A stretch of DNA of 64,000 nucleotides from Arthrobotrys musiformis. Taxonomy: Eukaryota > Ascomycota > Orbiliomycetes > Orbiliales > Orbiliaceae. The stretch covers positions 1,674,001 to 1,738,000 of the forward strand of contig JAVHJL010000010.1 of assembly GCA_036971715.1 (NCBI GenBank), written 5' to 3'. The first letter of the stretch is position 1. Each line of letters starts with the position of its first letter. Shown here in pieces: positions 23,721 to 34,174 of this stretch. Below the pieces are notes generated by a model. The model had not been told where the DNA came from. It did no database searches and was given only the letters and a program-made list of their open reading frames with translations. Both the position numbers and the translations under genes were made by a program.

Positions 23721-25139
23721 ATGCGGATGAGCAGGCGACTATCAACGGTAATATGCACGGCACATACCTCATACCGGGCTGCTACCTACCCAGCAGCGAG
23801 ATGCCAACGTTTCCTGTCAACTTCGACAGACGGATCTCTCCCAGAGATCCCACCTGATGCCGCGACCCGAATTCGGTTCATAAAGTCTCGCTCGTCCCTA
23901 CCAGAACCAGAAGATGGCCCACCCCCGGAGACCGACAACAGCGTGCGAAGGATGCTTCGGCATAAATTTCCAGGGGAAATCAAAATGAGGCAAAGGGAAA
24001 GGAAAGCAGCAAAACAGGGCAAGAGCTTGAAGGTGGATATGGTCAAAACGGACCAGCCGGTGGTTGATAACAAACTTGTTCAGGCCACGGCACAACATCC
24101 ATCAACTGAGGGCCCACCAATTAAAAAGTCAGGTCCCGACACAAAAACATGGAGGGTGAAGAAGGGAAAGCAAAAGAACGAGACCCTCCAAAAACCGAAC
24201 AAACCACCTCCGGCAAAGGGCTTTGTCAGTAAAGCCTCAAATGAGAGATCGATATACCCTATCCCTACCCATCTTGGCAATATCACAGACGCTAGCCTTG
24301 GGAAAGCGAACTCTCGCTATGCGGCCGTTTCCTACGATGCCATTCTAGATGCAGTTCTTACCCTCTCGCCCGGCCTCGTCATAAAAATCCTCCAACTGAA
24401 GAGCGTAAGGCTGCTCCGTGACGCCTATCTCCATAACCTAATCAAGGAGGGACTGCGAAAGGGCGACTTGATATATTACCGAACAAACGGTGCTATCCGC
24501 ATCAAAAAAGAGGAATGGACCCAAAAGCTCCATGCTTTAAGAATTAAACGCGATATTTTGGCATGCTATTCTGTCGACCTCGAAACGAAGGATATAATGT
24601 TCGACTACAAACATGCAGCGAAGATATTTGGGGGACATGAATTCCCAACCGACTCGCGGGCTCCGGGGATCCCATGGGTACTCAACCGTAGGAGGAGCCT
24701 GACTTTGCGGCCAGGGTCAGATTCCTACCAAGACAAGGGAAAGACAATGAAGGAAATCGGCCGTGCAAGCGGAGGTGCTGTGCCTACTACCGCGGGGGTC
24801 TCTAGCGAAGCTCTAGAGCCGATGGTTGACCCGCAGGAGGTTCCTAGCATTTCAAACCCACAGGTTGCTCCTGGAAGCACTGAAATACAGGAGGGAAAAA
24901 ATATAGGTGAAGAAAGCAGTGTGGTTGGATCAACAATACCGCAGATCTCAGGCACTAAACCTGAAGGGACATCTATCCAAACAGTCACGGCAGAAACATC
25001 GGTGGTGGAACCCAGCCCTGCGGTAATTCTGGCGGACGAAACCTCTCCAGGAGCCATGAGCGCGAAATCGAAACCATCTGCTCCTTCACCCCAGACACCG
25101 CTCGAAGATGGCTACGAATATCTCCGTTCAGGGAGATGA
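23721..25139 (+). CDS. probable mitochondrial protein, family unknown
   Basis: Single-exon protein of 472 residues from ATG 23721. This start is chosen because it begins MRMSRRLSTV and runs to RCQRFLSTSTD. That is an Arg/Ser/Ala-rich, acid-free presequence with an RFLST-type cleavage site near residue 31, typical of mitochondrial matrix proteins. An in-frame ATG at 23571 would bury this signal. The middle region is Lys/Pro-rich and basic. Residues about 225-350 are the best folded-looking part (AVSYDAILDAVLTLSPGLVI, RDAYLHNLIKEGLRKGDLIY). The C-terminal third is low-complexity Ser/Thr/Glu sequence. I recognise no domain. The basic, likely mitochondrial character suggests, only as inference, an RNA- or ribosome-associated role. 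Confidence 0.7.
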   Translation: MRMSRRLSTVICTAHTSYRAATYPAARCQRFLSTSTDGSLPEIPPDAATRIRFIKSRSSLPEPEDGPPPETDNSVRRMLRHKFPGEIKMRQRERKAAKQGKSLKVDMVKTDQPVVDNKLVQATAQHPSTEGPPIKKSGPDTKTWRVKKGKQKNETLQKPNKPPPAKGFVSKASNERSIYPIPTHLGNITDASLGKANSRYAAVSYDAILDAVLTLSPGLVIKILQLKSVRLLRDAYLHNLIKEGLRKGDLIYYRTNGAIRIKKEEWTQKLHALRIKRDILACYSVDLETKDIMFDYKHAAKIFGGHEFPTDSRAPGIPWVLNRRRSLTLRPGSDSYQDKGKTMKEIGRASGGAVPTTAGVSSEALEPMVDPQEVPSISNPQVAPGSTEIQEGKNIGEESSVVGSTIPQISGTKPEGTSIQTVTAETSVVEPSPAVILADETSPGAMSAKSKPSAPSPQTPLEDGYEYLRSGR

Positions 25140-25438
25140 ATTTAGGGGGTAGACAGCTAGGAGCGAGCATCTAAAGAGCCACTTATTGCATATATTGAGT
25201 ATGCGGCCGACAATGTATAGGCATTTATCAATCGATACCCACGGAAGATCACTAATTTATTTGTATATATTTTGACAAGCTATCTCCCTCTCGCACAAAA
25301 ACAAGAGGGGTGTATATGAAACTACAACTTGCATAAAAATAAAAAGGAATGACAGATATGATCGCGATGTTGAAACCAACCAGCTGGATAAGGAATAGCG
25401 AGACAGTTGTCACATTTCATAGACAATATAGGCGCGCC
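25140..25438. other. convergent 3' spacer
   Basis: 299 bases between the stop codons of the plus-strand mitochondrial-type protein and the minus-strand sugar transporter. It presumably holds both polyadenylation regions. It is A/T-rich and no gene is seen. Confidence 0.7.
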
Positions 25439-27422
25439 TCAAGCATTATGTTTGGCGTCGATGTCCTTCTCCGACAACGCTTCATCGCTGTGGTAGGCGC
25501 CATCACCATTTGTTGTCGACCCAAGTTCAGCATATATGGTCTCAAGTCTGTGTCTGTCGGTAGCTGAAGTTCCAGCCTCGTCGCCGAATACTTCGTCCAT
25601 CTCCTCCAGCGATAGATTCTTGGTTTCTGGGACGAACCACCAAACAAAGCCGGCGGCCAGGGTGCATATTAAACCGAAAAAAATAAATGTGCCGTATTTG
25701 GTCGATTCGACCATATCCGGGGTCGCTTGACCGATCTGGAGAGAAATATCAGTTTGATGTCTTTCAGCGCACCAATGGGTTAAGGGAAATTTACAACTTA
25801 CAGCAAAGTTGTTCAACCAGTTGGATGAGCCTCCGATAGAGATACCTTTGGCTCTGACACCGAGAGGGAAAACTTCCGATACGAGAACCCACGCACCGGG
25901 GCCTGGAAGCAATTAGCTGCAGTTTTCGGAATTGTGCGAGGCGTACAGCGCACGAATATTTAAACTTAGAGGTTTCACTTACCCCAGGAATATCCAAAGT
26001 GGATTTCATATATCCATACGAATACTACGGCGACCCATCCGGCGGCACGATGATTCGGCCAGTCATTCCCGAAGGACCCAAAGAGACCAGCAACAATAAA
26101 GTGACTCACAGCCATCCCGAGAGCACCGGTTATGAGGACTGGTTTGCGGCCAAGTTGATCGATCCATAGTACGGCCGGGATAGTAGCTAGAAACATGGCA
26201 ATCCCACCAACACCGGATGCCAACAGAGACGTGGTATTTCCGGTCAATCCCAAATCCTTGAAAATGAATGAAGCATAGTAAAGGATGGCGTTGATTCCGG
26301 ACCACTGCTGGAAGATCATAATCCAGATTGCCACGTTGACTCGTTTGAACAAAGATTTGTTTTTAAAGAAACTCATGTACTCGTGAAAGCCAAGAAGGAA
26401 ATTATCCTTGAATGTCCCATGTTGGTATTGTGGAAAGTTTGCTTCAGACGTTCGAACTTCGAACAAATGCTGCGCTTTGACTTCGAGATATTCGATTCGA
26501 ACGAGTTCGTCCGTTTCTGGCCGACGGCGCAGCTTCGCAAGCACCTCCAGACATTCTTTGTCCATTCCCTTTTTCATGAGCCAACGGGGCGATTGTGGCA
26601 TGAAAATGATCCCAATTCCTAGCACAATAGCGGGGACAAGCTGAATACAGATTGGAATCAACCAAGCAGCATCGGATTGACCCTCCCCAGTCCCACCGAT
26701 AAAATTGGTACCATACCCAATCCAGTAACTAATCATAATGCCGAACGTGATTGCGAGCTGCTGCAAACTCACTAAAGCACCTCGAAGCTCTGGGGGCGAA
26801 AGTTCGGCATTATAGAGCGGCACCACCATGGATAGAGAACCGACACCGAGGCCGGTAATGAATCGCCCACCGAGGATATAGTCGACGTTCTTTGCGCAAG
26901 CTTGAACAATTACACCAATACAAAAGACAATGGTTGCGAGTACGCAGGCACGCTTCCTACCTAGGGCGTCCGCAAGATAACCATTGAGGAGAACACCAAG
27001 CCATGCACCGAGCTCGAGGATGCTATTAAATATCCCGAATTATGAGTTGGCTTCAACAATTGAAGTGCTTTTAGTTTCCAAGGGCTTACTCACGCCGTCA
27101 TGAAACCTCTAGCTGTTGGATTTTTGATTTGTTCGGGGTGGACTGTGTTTGCGAAAGATGGCATGCTTAAGATCTGTCCAAACATACCCTGATTATCTAA
27201 TAAGCCCCGCACAGCCCTGTCAGTTTATACAATTGTGTCGAATTGATCAGCGGTCTGATGTCAATACTTACATCCATAAACCAACCCTCCTAGCGATGCG
27301 AACACTGAAATGGCGAATACATTCCCATTCTGGATTAATCCTTTGATACCGGGGGGCCCCGAGAATTGCGCTCTGCGCTTCGAGAATGCCTCGAACTCTT
27401 TACCGCTGCCGCCTGCGACCAT
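25439..27422 (-). CDS. MFS sugar transporter (hexose-type, sugar porter family)
   Basis: Twelve-helix plasma-membrane sugar/H+ symporter or facilitator with 563 residues. Five exons: 27272-27422, 27094-27196, 25983-27022, 25802-25902 and 25439-25735. All junction phases match. Sugar-porter signatures are present in order: GGLVYGYNQGMFGQ in helix 1, the loop LADALGRKRACVL, GRFITGLGVGSLSMVVPLY with AELSPPELRG, the PQSPRWLMKKG loop, FQQWSGINAILYYA in helix 7, DQLGRKPVLI, SWGPGAWVLVSEVFP in helix 10, and the terminal VPETKNLSLEEMDEVFGDE. The C-terminal tail is acidic. The substrate is not certain; the motif set fits monosaccharide transporters of the fungal HXT/Mst type. Start 27422 gives an N-terminus of about 32 residues before helix 1. 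Confidence 0.93.
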
Positions 27423-29388
27423 TTTGAACGAGGTGGGAGTTTACTATTTGATGTCGGTTGAATGCTCCTGGGCGAGAACGATAACCTTAACCCGAGAGGA
27501 AAGTCTGGAGGGGTCACCAGCAGCCATGGGTCCATTATATAGTTCTTCAATCAAGAAACTTCTCCATCCCCAACTAGCTACCCCGGACGACCGGTCGGAG
27601 ATGGTTAATACATGGTCCCAAATCCTAGAAACCATATTAATACGGCTAGGATATAGAGGTCAAGGTATAAACCTATATAAACTATTACATTAACAAAACC
27701 GATTGGTTGCCTAGCTCACCCGCCATTCGATATTCGCCAGAGTATCTTGTCGTTGACAAAGTTTGATTCATAAGCACGTACGTATAGGATGTCATTCTAG
27801 GTCGGAACGTTCACTCTGATATTCTTTCAAATTTATTAGGCTAATATGGGCTCTCATCCCCCCACTTTTGCATTTCTCATTGTCTTTATTGATGATCATA
27901 GCCAATCCTAGGAAATACTGTGACAGTCAGTTGATGGAGTGGGGCATGGGTTCAGTAGAAGAATGTGGACCCATAGCGATCAAAGGGACATTGAATAACA
28001 TGGCTGGTGTGTTTAGGTTATTTGTATAACGGGAGAAAAAACAAGCTTATACAAGCATAGGCTAAGAAAAACGCCTCTCCGGCATTGGCATAACTCGGTT
28101 CCAAAGAAACGAAAGGGAAGTTTTGAGCGAAGCCTTTTTGGCTAAAATGGATAAATCTGGGTGCCCACTTTGCACATAATCGAGAGTTGAGGTCGCACGA
28201 GCGGAAGGGGTGTGGAGTATTGTAACATCGGAGAAAGCGGGCCCATTGGACACGAGGAGAACAAGGATAGCTTCCCCCGCAGGGTTTAATTTATCGCACT
28301 TTTTTTTCTGCCTCTCGGAATATTTGTTTTCTGGGGCAGTCATGATGGGGCTAATTGGTAAGAACTTAGTCGTCAAATGCCGATACGAAATTGACCCTTG
28401 AGCCTCTCTCGACCCGCAGATACCTTGCATGAAATTACGGCGACAAGATTGCTGTCCCAGTGGTTCTACGAACCTTTTGCATGAACATGCAATTTTTGGC
28501 GGAATTTATGCTGAATCATCCTAGCCCCGAATCCAGGTGCAAATCATCCATCTATGCTAATGTGTACATGTGCAGATAAACGTGCATATTGGTGCTGCCC
28601 AATTGTGAACATGGGCTACGAATTCGCCTTAATAAAGCTCCAAAGTCCATTGTCGCAGGCCGATTGCTTTTAAGATAGTACGAGACCAACGGGGAGGAAG
28701 CAAGGCCCAACTAGCAAGCTGTTCGGTCTTCCTAGAGTCTATCAGTATATATATCTAGCTTAGAAATTCACTGGCGGATAGATCACCATAGCCCACGACA
28801 CAATTATCCGCCGTCTGACCTATCGATCTCATTAGTGGTGGATGATGCCGATTAAAATCATGTATCCACTCGGTATTTGATATCGTCACGCATCCCTCGT
28901 GGCAACTGACTCGCGTTGAGAGTCAAAAGCGTCCAGAACGTTATTGGCCAGCACGTGCACCCACAATAATATAGCGAACTATAAAGGATTCGGCTTCGAG
29001 ATTGTGGTTCAGTCGGCCGAGAAGAAAACCATCAACAAAAGTTCCTGCAGCTAGATATCTCCAGGAGGTCGGAATCCATGCTTGGCAATTTTTCCAGGTT
29101 GAAAAAAAGATCCTGCCTTCATTCGCTTTGGGATCGATATAAGAGATCGCAGGTTTTGGAAGTCGGGTTGTGGGGCCTCGTGCCAACACTTTTAGGGCCG
29201 AAGCTCTCGAAGTTCTAATAAGGCGACTTTTGTGTTGTTATGAACCAAAATACAACATTGAAGGCGGGGCAGCTTGGAATACCGGCACCAATGGACTCGA
29301 CTGGCTTAGCACCCTCACAGACAGGCAAAGAAACCTTGTGAGAATCGAAACTGGAGGGGAAAAAAAAAAAGGTTTGAAGAAGTATTGC
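27423..29388. other. intergenic, 2 kb
   Basis: Promoter of the sugar transporter on the left. A minus-strand open frame with an internal ATG at 28343 and stop at 28062 would encode 93 residues starting MTAPENKYSERQKKKCDKLN. It has no intron support and no recognised relative, so I do not call it a gene. The rest holds nothing clear until the tRNA gene. Confidence 0.45.
29360..29370 (-). terminator. polymerase III terminator of tRNA-Gln
   Basis: Eleven consecutive T on the minus strand, 18 bases past the tRNA 3' end. This is well above the four to six T needed for fungal polymerase III termination. Confidence 0.75.
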
Positions 29389-29459
29389 GGGCCACAGTCG
29401 GAATCGAATCGACGTCTATCCGGCCAAATCGGATTGTGCTCCCATTACACCATGCGGCC
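29389..29459 (-). tRNA. tRNA-Gln(UUG)
   Basis: Full cloverleaf of 71 bases without an intron. The acceptor arm is GGCCGCA paired with TGTGGCC (one G-T). The D arm is GTGT-AATGGGA-GCAC. The anticodon arm is ATCCG-ATTTGGC-CGGAT, putting TTG at 34-36. The variable loop is AGAC, and the T arm is GTCGA-TTCGATT-CCGAC. An A box (TGGTGTAATGG) and a near-consensus B box (GATTCGATTCC) are present. A run of 11 T on the transcribed strand, about 18 bases downstream, is a good polymerase III terminator. Odd points are the A-C mismatch that closes the T stem, where nearly all tRNAs have G53-C61, and a C discriminator. It could be a slightly degenerate copy. Confidence 0.8.
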
Positions 29460-30014
29460 TTTGTCACCAACAAGCTCCAGCCTCAAATTTGATTGACTTA
29501 TAAAGTCTGACACAACATCAAGTAATATGGTAACCCCGCTCCAGATTTAATATTCGATTGATTGGATGGGAGCCGTTCTCCGATTTTAGTGATTTCCTCG
29601 TATGCTAAATATGTTTTAGATGGCCCGATGCTATATTCTCAAATCAAACCAATTCCCATGACACATCTTGAAAAGAATATCAATTATACCAACTCCCGCC
29701 CCCCGAAATAAATACCATACAGTTAGAAGTATCCACAAAGGAAACAAAGAAAGAAAAAAAGCCGCCCCTTTCCCGAGCTTAAATTCGTGAAAGATCAAAA
29801 AAGATGATGGTACGTCCATGAATAAAGTAGTATGTTGATATAATATATACTTTCCATTAAAATCGCCCGTTATGCCCCAGCAACAACACCGCTTAACTTT
29901 TTTTTCTTTCCAAAATGATTTTTGTTTTTAAAAACAGACCTTATGGCCATTCCTTTTGCGTGAGAATGCTAGCATAGGTAAGAAGAAGATGAAAGAGAAA
30001 TGGAAAGAGTGAGG
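29460..30014. other. intergenic, 0.55 kb
   Basis: 5' flank of the tRNA gene and 3' flank of the Zn2Cys6 gene. Nothing further is visible. Confidence 0.6.
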
Positions 30015-32351
30015 TCACTCTGTGGGTGAACTAGACGATGAAATGTTGACGCCGTTCATCCAATTTCGTACACGTTGGCCTTCACTCCGGCCAGCGCTGC
30101 TTAGATTTGAGGCATAACCTGGTGAATTGTTGCCTCCTCCCCACTCGTTAGGATCTCCAAGCATCCAAGAAAACTCAAGTCCCGGAGGCGGAGATGTTAA
30201 TAGTTCCTGGGTGCCATATGTTGCTGGGAAGTAAGGCCGTTCGAGAATGGAGTTAGAAGTGGCGCTTGGGGGTGTGACGACAGGGCTATTCAGATTCGAC
30301 CCTATGGCTTCTGCAGTAGGAGTTGTTGGACCATTTGATGTTGTGGTGTATTCCATCATATCAACCGGCGGGTAAATAAGAACGGATGTGGGATCAGCGT
30401 CAAGTGAAGCGGGTACGGTGGCCAGTAGGGCTGTCGAATCAATACTCGCTGCATCTTCGATGCCGGGGGTTGGAATAGGCATCACGGCGGCTTCATCGAC
30501 AATTGGTGTGGGGGTGCTTTCGTTGGAAGGCGGTGATTCTGGGGACGGTCGCGTGGAGCTTGGTAGTTCTACTAATCGTTGGTCTCGCATTGGGTCCGGA
30601 GGCAAGAGGATAGATGAGGTCTTTGTTAGGATTATCCTCAATAACTGAGGATTGGAAGATGTCCTAAAATGGAGAAGATCGACTAGGTTTTTAAGGTAGT
30701 CAACTGGGGTGGGCGCCCAGGGAGCAAGCGCCGTAGATGGCTGCAGCCCTTTGATGTTAGGAACGCACAGGATAACGTCTGCAAGCGAATTGGTGATTTC
30801 GAAGAGTTTCGATTGCTATTTTGCAATGTTAGCCTGAGTTGGTTGTGTGAAAGGATCCCAAATGTATCACACATACCATGCCGGGGCCATGCGATTCGAT
30901 AGCACCACGCGATATATTTGACAACGTGGACAACAGTTCCTCCGCGACCTTTAAGGGAAACGATACGGTCATGGCATCGTCGTCTTTCCCAGTTGGGCCG
31001 GCTAGAAAGCCCTGCTGCATGCTGACCTGCCACACCAAAGTTCTCATCCAGTGCTTCGTAACCAATACGTCCGCTTTCTGGACTTCATTCGTGTGTGTTT
31101 TGTGCGGATGGACTCGCTTTAAGTTGCGTTGGAGCCGCAGTAGTAGATCGAGAGTCGGTGCCTCATCCGTATTCCGCGATGTCCAAGCATCAATGACGGA
31201 TTTGTCGAAGTTTGCGAACAGACTAGCCAGGTTCATGAAACTCGCGAGTAGCGGCTCTTTGTCGATATCCGGCGAAGGCAGTTTGATAGTTTTATTCAAT
31301 ACGAACGGCAGGTCATGCACAATCGAATGGCCTCTGAGGTGATATAATACCCGTAAGCGATTAACTAGTACTGGCGCATAGGATCGAGTGGGACCAACCT
31401 TTCAGTGACGAATAACAGCCAAAACAACCTCCTCCGTAGCTCAGCGTCCTCCCGTGACAATGAATGGTATCCACTCTCCCTATCCAAGTTCATAATCTGG
31501 ACGAATGTGATCGCCTCCCGTAGCGACAGCGAAGAGGCCGACACCTTCCCCAGGTTCTCATAGTAAACGTGAAAGAAGAGACTGGTGAGAATAGCATAGA
31601 TCCCGGGACGCTCCCTCCATTCGAACAAACGTCTCGCTCTTAAAGCTTCCGCTGCAAAGTGTTCGGTACTGACAATGATGGTCTTGGTCATCTGTGTTTC
31701 GGGGTCCAGGTACTGCTGTGTCCATTGTGGCAATTGAAGCTGGCCCATAACGGCTGACGCTAAAGCAGTTGCGAGAGCGTATATTTCAGGATCATCCGGC
31801 CGTGCCTCCAGTTCCGCCAGCAGCGGTTCCCATTTCAAGATCGGCCATACCGGGTACAATCGATGGTGGTAGATTTCGAGATATATCGCTAGGACGGGTG
31901 TAGGGTACTTCGTGGCGGTCGACAGGCCTTGTCCAAGTCCAATTCCATCCTGTTCTGCTTCCAGGTATGTATAAGTCGGGGAGATATTCGGAATATTGTT
32001 GATTCCATTCAAGTAGCCGGAATCCGAATTCTGGAATGTTCGCGAAGGCGAGCCTAAGGGTGTCTGTTCCGTAGACTCCGGTTCTGTTTCATCATCCACC
32101 AGCCCAGCTGCAGAAGAAGGGGGAGGGGGAGGGTTTATTTGAAGAGCATCCGGATCGAGATCACGAGTGTATTCCTCCTGGGTGCGTTTTATGGCTTCGA
32201 TAGTCCGGGCAGTTGGTTTTCGGGGACCACCTTTTCTTAAGGCCTTGAGAAAGGTGCAGGGTAGCCCCGCCTTGAAGCATGCTCGGCATGGCTGCACGCC
32301 GTCGCATCGAATCTTTCGGATACTGCAGCCATCGCATGCTCGTTTAGGCAT
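30015..32351 (-). CDS. Zn2Cys6 binuclear-cluster transcription factor
   Basis: Nuclear DNA-binding regulator of 736 residues. Exons are 31399-32351, 30877-31333 and 30015-30815, with phases in agreement. The N-terminus carries a textbook cluster, CX2CX6CX5CX2CX6C, at Cys 6, 9, 16, 22, 25 and 32 (RACDGCSIRKIRC and on). A basic linker GGPRKPTARTIEAIKR follows. The middle region from about residue 150 (YLEIYHHRLYPVWPILKW to LRRRLFWLLFVTER) resembles the fungal-specific transcription factor domain. The C-terminus is Pro/Ser/Thr/Asp-rich, a likely activation region. The cluster and linker resemble sugar-utilisation regulators of the AmyR/MalR type, but this is a loose similarity. The sugar transporter about 2.6 kb away on the same strand is a possible target; that is inference. 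Confidence 0.9.
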
Positions 32352-33149
32352 CCTGGGGTCACGATCCGACGACGACGGGGGGCGTAGGAAGACTGAAAGA
32401 AGCTTTCGAGCCCGGGCGGCGACTTCCCGCGAGAACTATCAAATGGAAGGCACATCGGTGATGTCAGCTGTGGAGTTCGAGACGGGCAGTCTGCAATATT
32501 TTTTCACCGAGATGTCTCCCGAGAATTTTTGCAGCCGGCTGGCGGACTGGCCTAAACCACCAGACCGACTAGTTACTTGGCTAACGAGGGAGGGACGATC
32601 TGGGTTCTAGAAGGATTGAGAGTGGAGTAGTGGTTGAGTAGGACGTACAAAGTCAGAACGCCAATAAGCTCTGCGTGGTCGTCGTGGCTGCTGCAACTAT
32701 CGGCCATGAAACTAGTCTTCGGTGCTCTGGAAGGGTCACAGCTGCTGAGGAATGGAGATGAAGATGGAGACGAAGATGAAGATGCAGATGAAGATGCAGA
32801 TGAAGATGATAGGTCGAGACTGCGATTGGAATTCCGTGGATTGCCCTGGTTTGCCTTCGGCCTCGTAACTAAACCGCAGCGAGGCATGGCTGGCTGGCTG
32901 GCTGGCTGCTGGCGGTGGGCGGGCTGGAACTTTGACTTGTCTTGACTGGGCGGCTGGCTGAGGTTCTGCTGTTCTGCTATCTGCTTGTGCTCTTGCGCAC
33001 TGACTTTGGCTTTTCAAAAGGGGGGGAATGCAACATTTTCAACACACTTCCATTTCTTCGTCATTCTGACTAGTTAAGTATCTATCGATATGTCTATCTA
33101 CATCTTATACATGCGCCCTCTGCAGCATGTATGGAGGCAGGGAATTAAT
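32352..33149. promoter_or_regulatory. upstream region of the Zn2Cys6 gene, with simple repeats
   Basis: Promoter and probable long 5' leader of the minus-strand regulator; the 3' end of the neighbouring dehydrogenase lies to its right. It contains a degenerate GATGAA/GATGCA hexamer array at about 32755-32811 and a (GGCT)n tract near 32887-32910. Both strands have open frames across the hexamer array (Asp/Glu-rich or Ser-rich), which reflects the repeat rather than a gene. Confidence 0.55.
32755..32811. repeat. degenerate GA(T/C)G(A/C)A hexamer array
   Basis: About nine imperfect copies of a GATGAA-like hexamer (variants GATGCA, GACGAA, GATGGA) in tandem on the plus strand, upstream of the Zn2Cys6 gene. 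Confidence 0.85.
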
Positions 33150-34174
33150 TTACAACCAGTCTTTGTTCCCGTGGTGGCTCATGAATCTGCCGGTATCCTT
33201 CACCGTCAACTTCCCCAACGTATCCAACAGAAAGTTCACACTCTCCTCTGGGGAAAGCGGTCCTTCGAAGGATGGCTTCGTCTTCTGGAATACCTTTGTC
33301 ATGTTCTCATAGAATTGAGGGGCCCCTGTTTTTATAACGAGCGTAGTCAGTACATATGCTGATACACTACATATATTTATTATGCAATTATAAGTAGATA
33401 GGGGCCGGGGGGGGCTTACAATCCTGTGTCTGGGTCCTCACCAAACCGGGGCTGATGGCCACAATCGTAACACCATCCTCGACCAAAGCATTCGAATACA
33501 TCGCCACAACCATATTAGCCGCAGCTTTGGAAACGCAATACGGAACGCTATCCTTCATCCCCCACTGCACTATTCCTTCGACATCCCCAACTCCTGAGCT
33601 AAGCACCGCGATCTTTTTAATATTGCTTTTCTTAATAAGCGGAAGGAACGCATTCGTCGTGTGAACGATGGACATCACATTGCTTTCGAAGGTATATTGA
33701 AGATCTTTGCCGAAGACTTTGGTCTTCTCGGCGTCACCGACTAGGTCGGTCAGTGAGAAAGCCGCGGCTTCTCCCATCAAGAGAGCCGCGTTTTCGATAA
33801 GAAAGTCAAGACTTCCTCCGGTGACTTGGGAGATTGACTCGGCGGCGGCCTCAAGTTCAGCCGGTGATGTTATGTCGCCTTTGAGGATGTGGACGTTCTT
33901 GTTGGAGGAGGCGAGTGAGGTAAGTTGAGCAGATGACGTGGGGTTACGGACCAAGGCGAAGACGATGTTCGAGGGGTCTTGGGCGAGGTGTTTGACGAAT
34001 GCGAACTACACACACTCAAAGCATCATTAGAATCGGGTTTCATGTCACGATATATATACCGATAGGAGACCGGAGGCGTAGACCGATTTCCTTGTCACGT
34101 CAATCGGTGTATGGGCAAGGGAAGGAACTCACCCCAATTCCCCTAGAGGCACCTGTGATAGCGTAGGAGGTCAT
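33150..34174 (-). CDS. short-chain dehydrogenase/reductase
   Basis: NAD(P)-dependent oxidoreductase with a classical Rossmann fold and 267 residues. Exons are 34133-34174, 33420-34005 and 33150-33325. The first exon encodes only the 14 residues up to the cofactor loop TGASRGIG (residues 7-14). The catalytic set is visible: Ser at 150/151 (VLSSG), Tyr170 and Lys174 in PYCVSKAAANM, and NAA where most members have NAG. After the catalytic motif, ISPGLVRTQTQD fits the PG motif. The last exon gives a short helical end, GRFMSHHGNKDWL. The best guess is the C-factor/norsolorinic-acid-ketoreductase-like subgroup of fungal SDRs. The substrate cannot be read from sequence. No biosynthetic neighbours are present. 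Confidence 0.9.

Noticed and set aside
28062..28343. 93-codon minus-strand frame starting MTAPENKYSERQKKKC
   Set aside because: It is protein-like in composition, but there is no intron, promoter element or recognised relative to support it.
32634..32945. Asp/Glu-rich plus-strand frame and Ser-rich minus-strand frame upstream of the Zn2Cys6 gene
   Set aside because: Both are produced by the GATGAA-like hexamer array; neither has other protein character.
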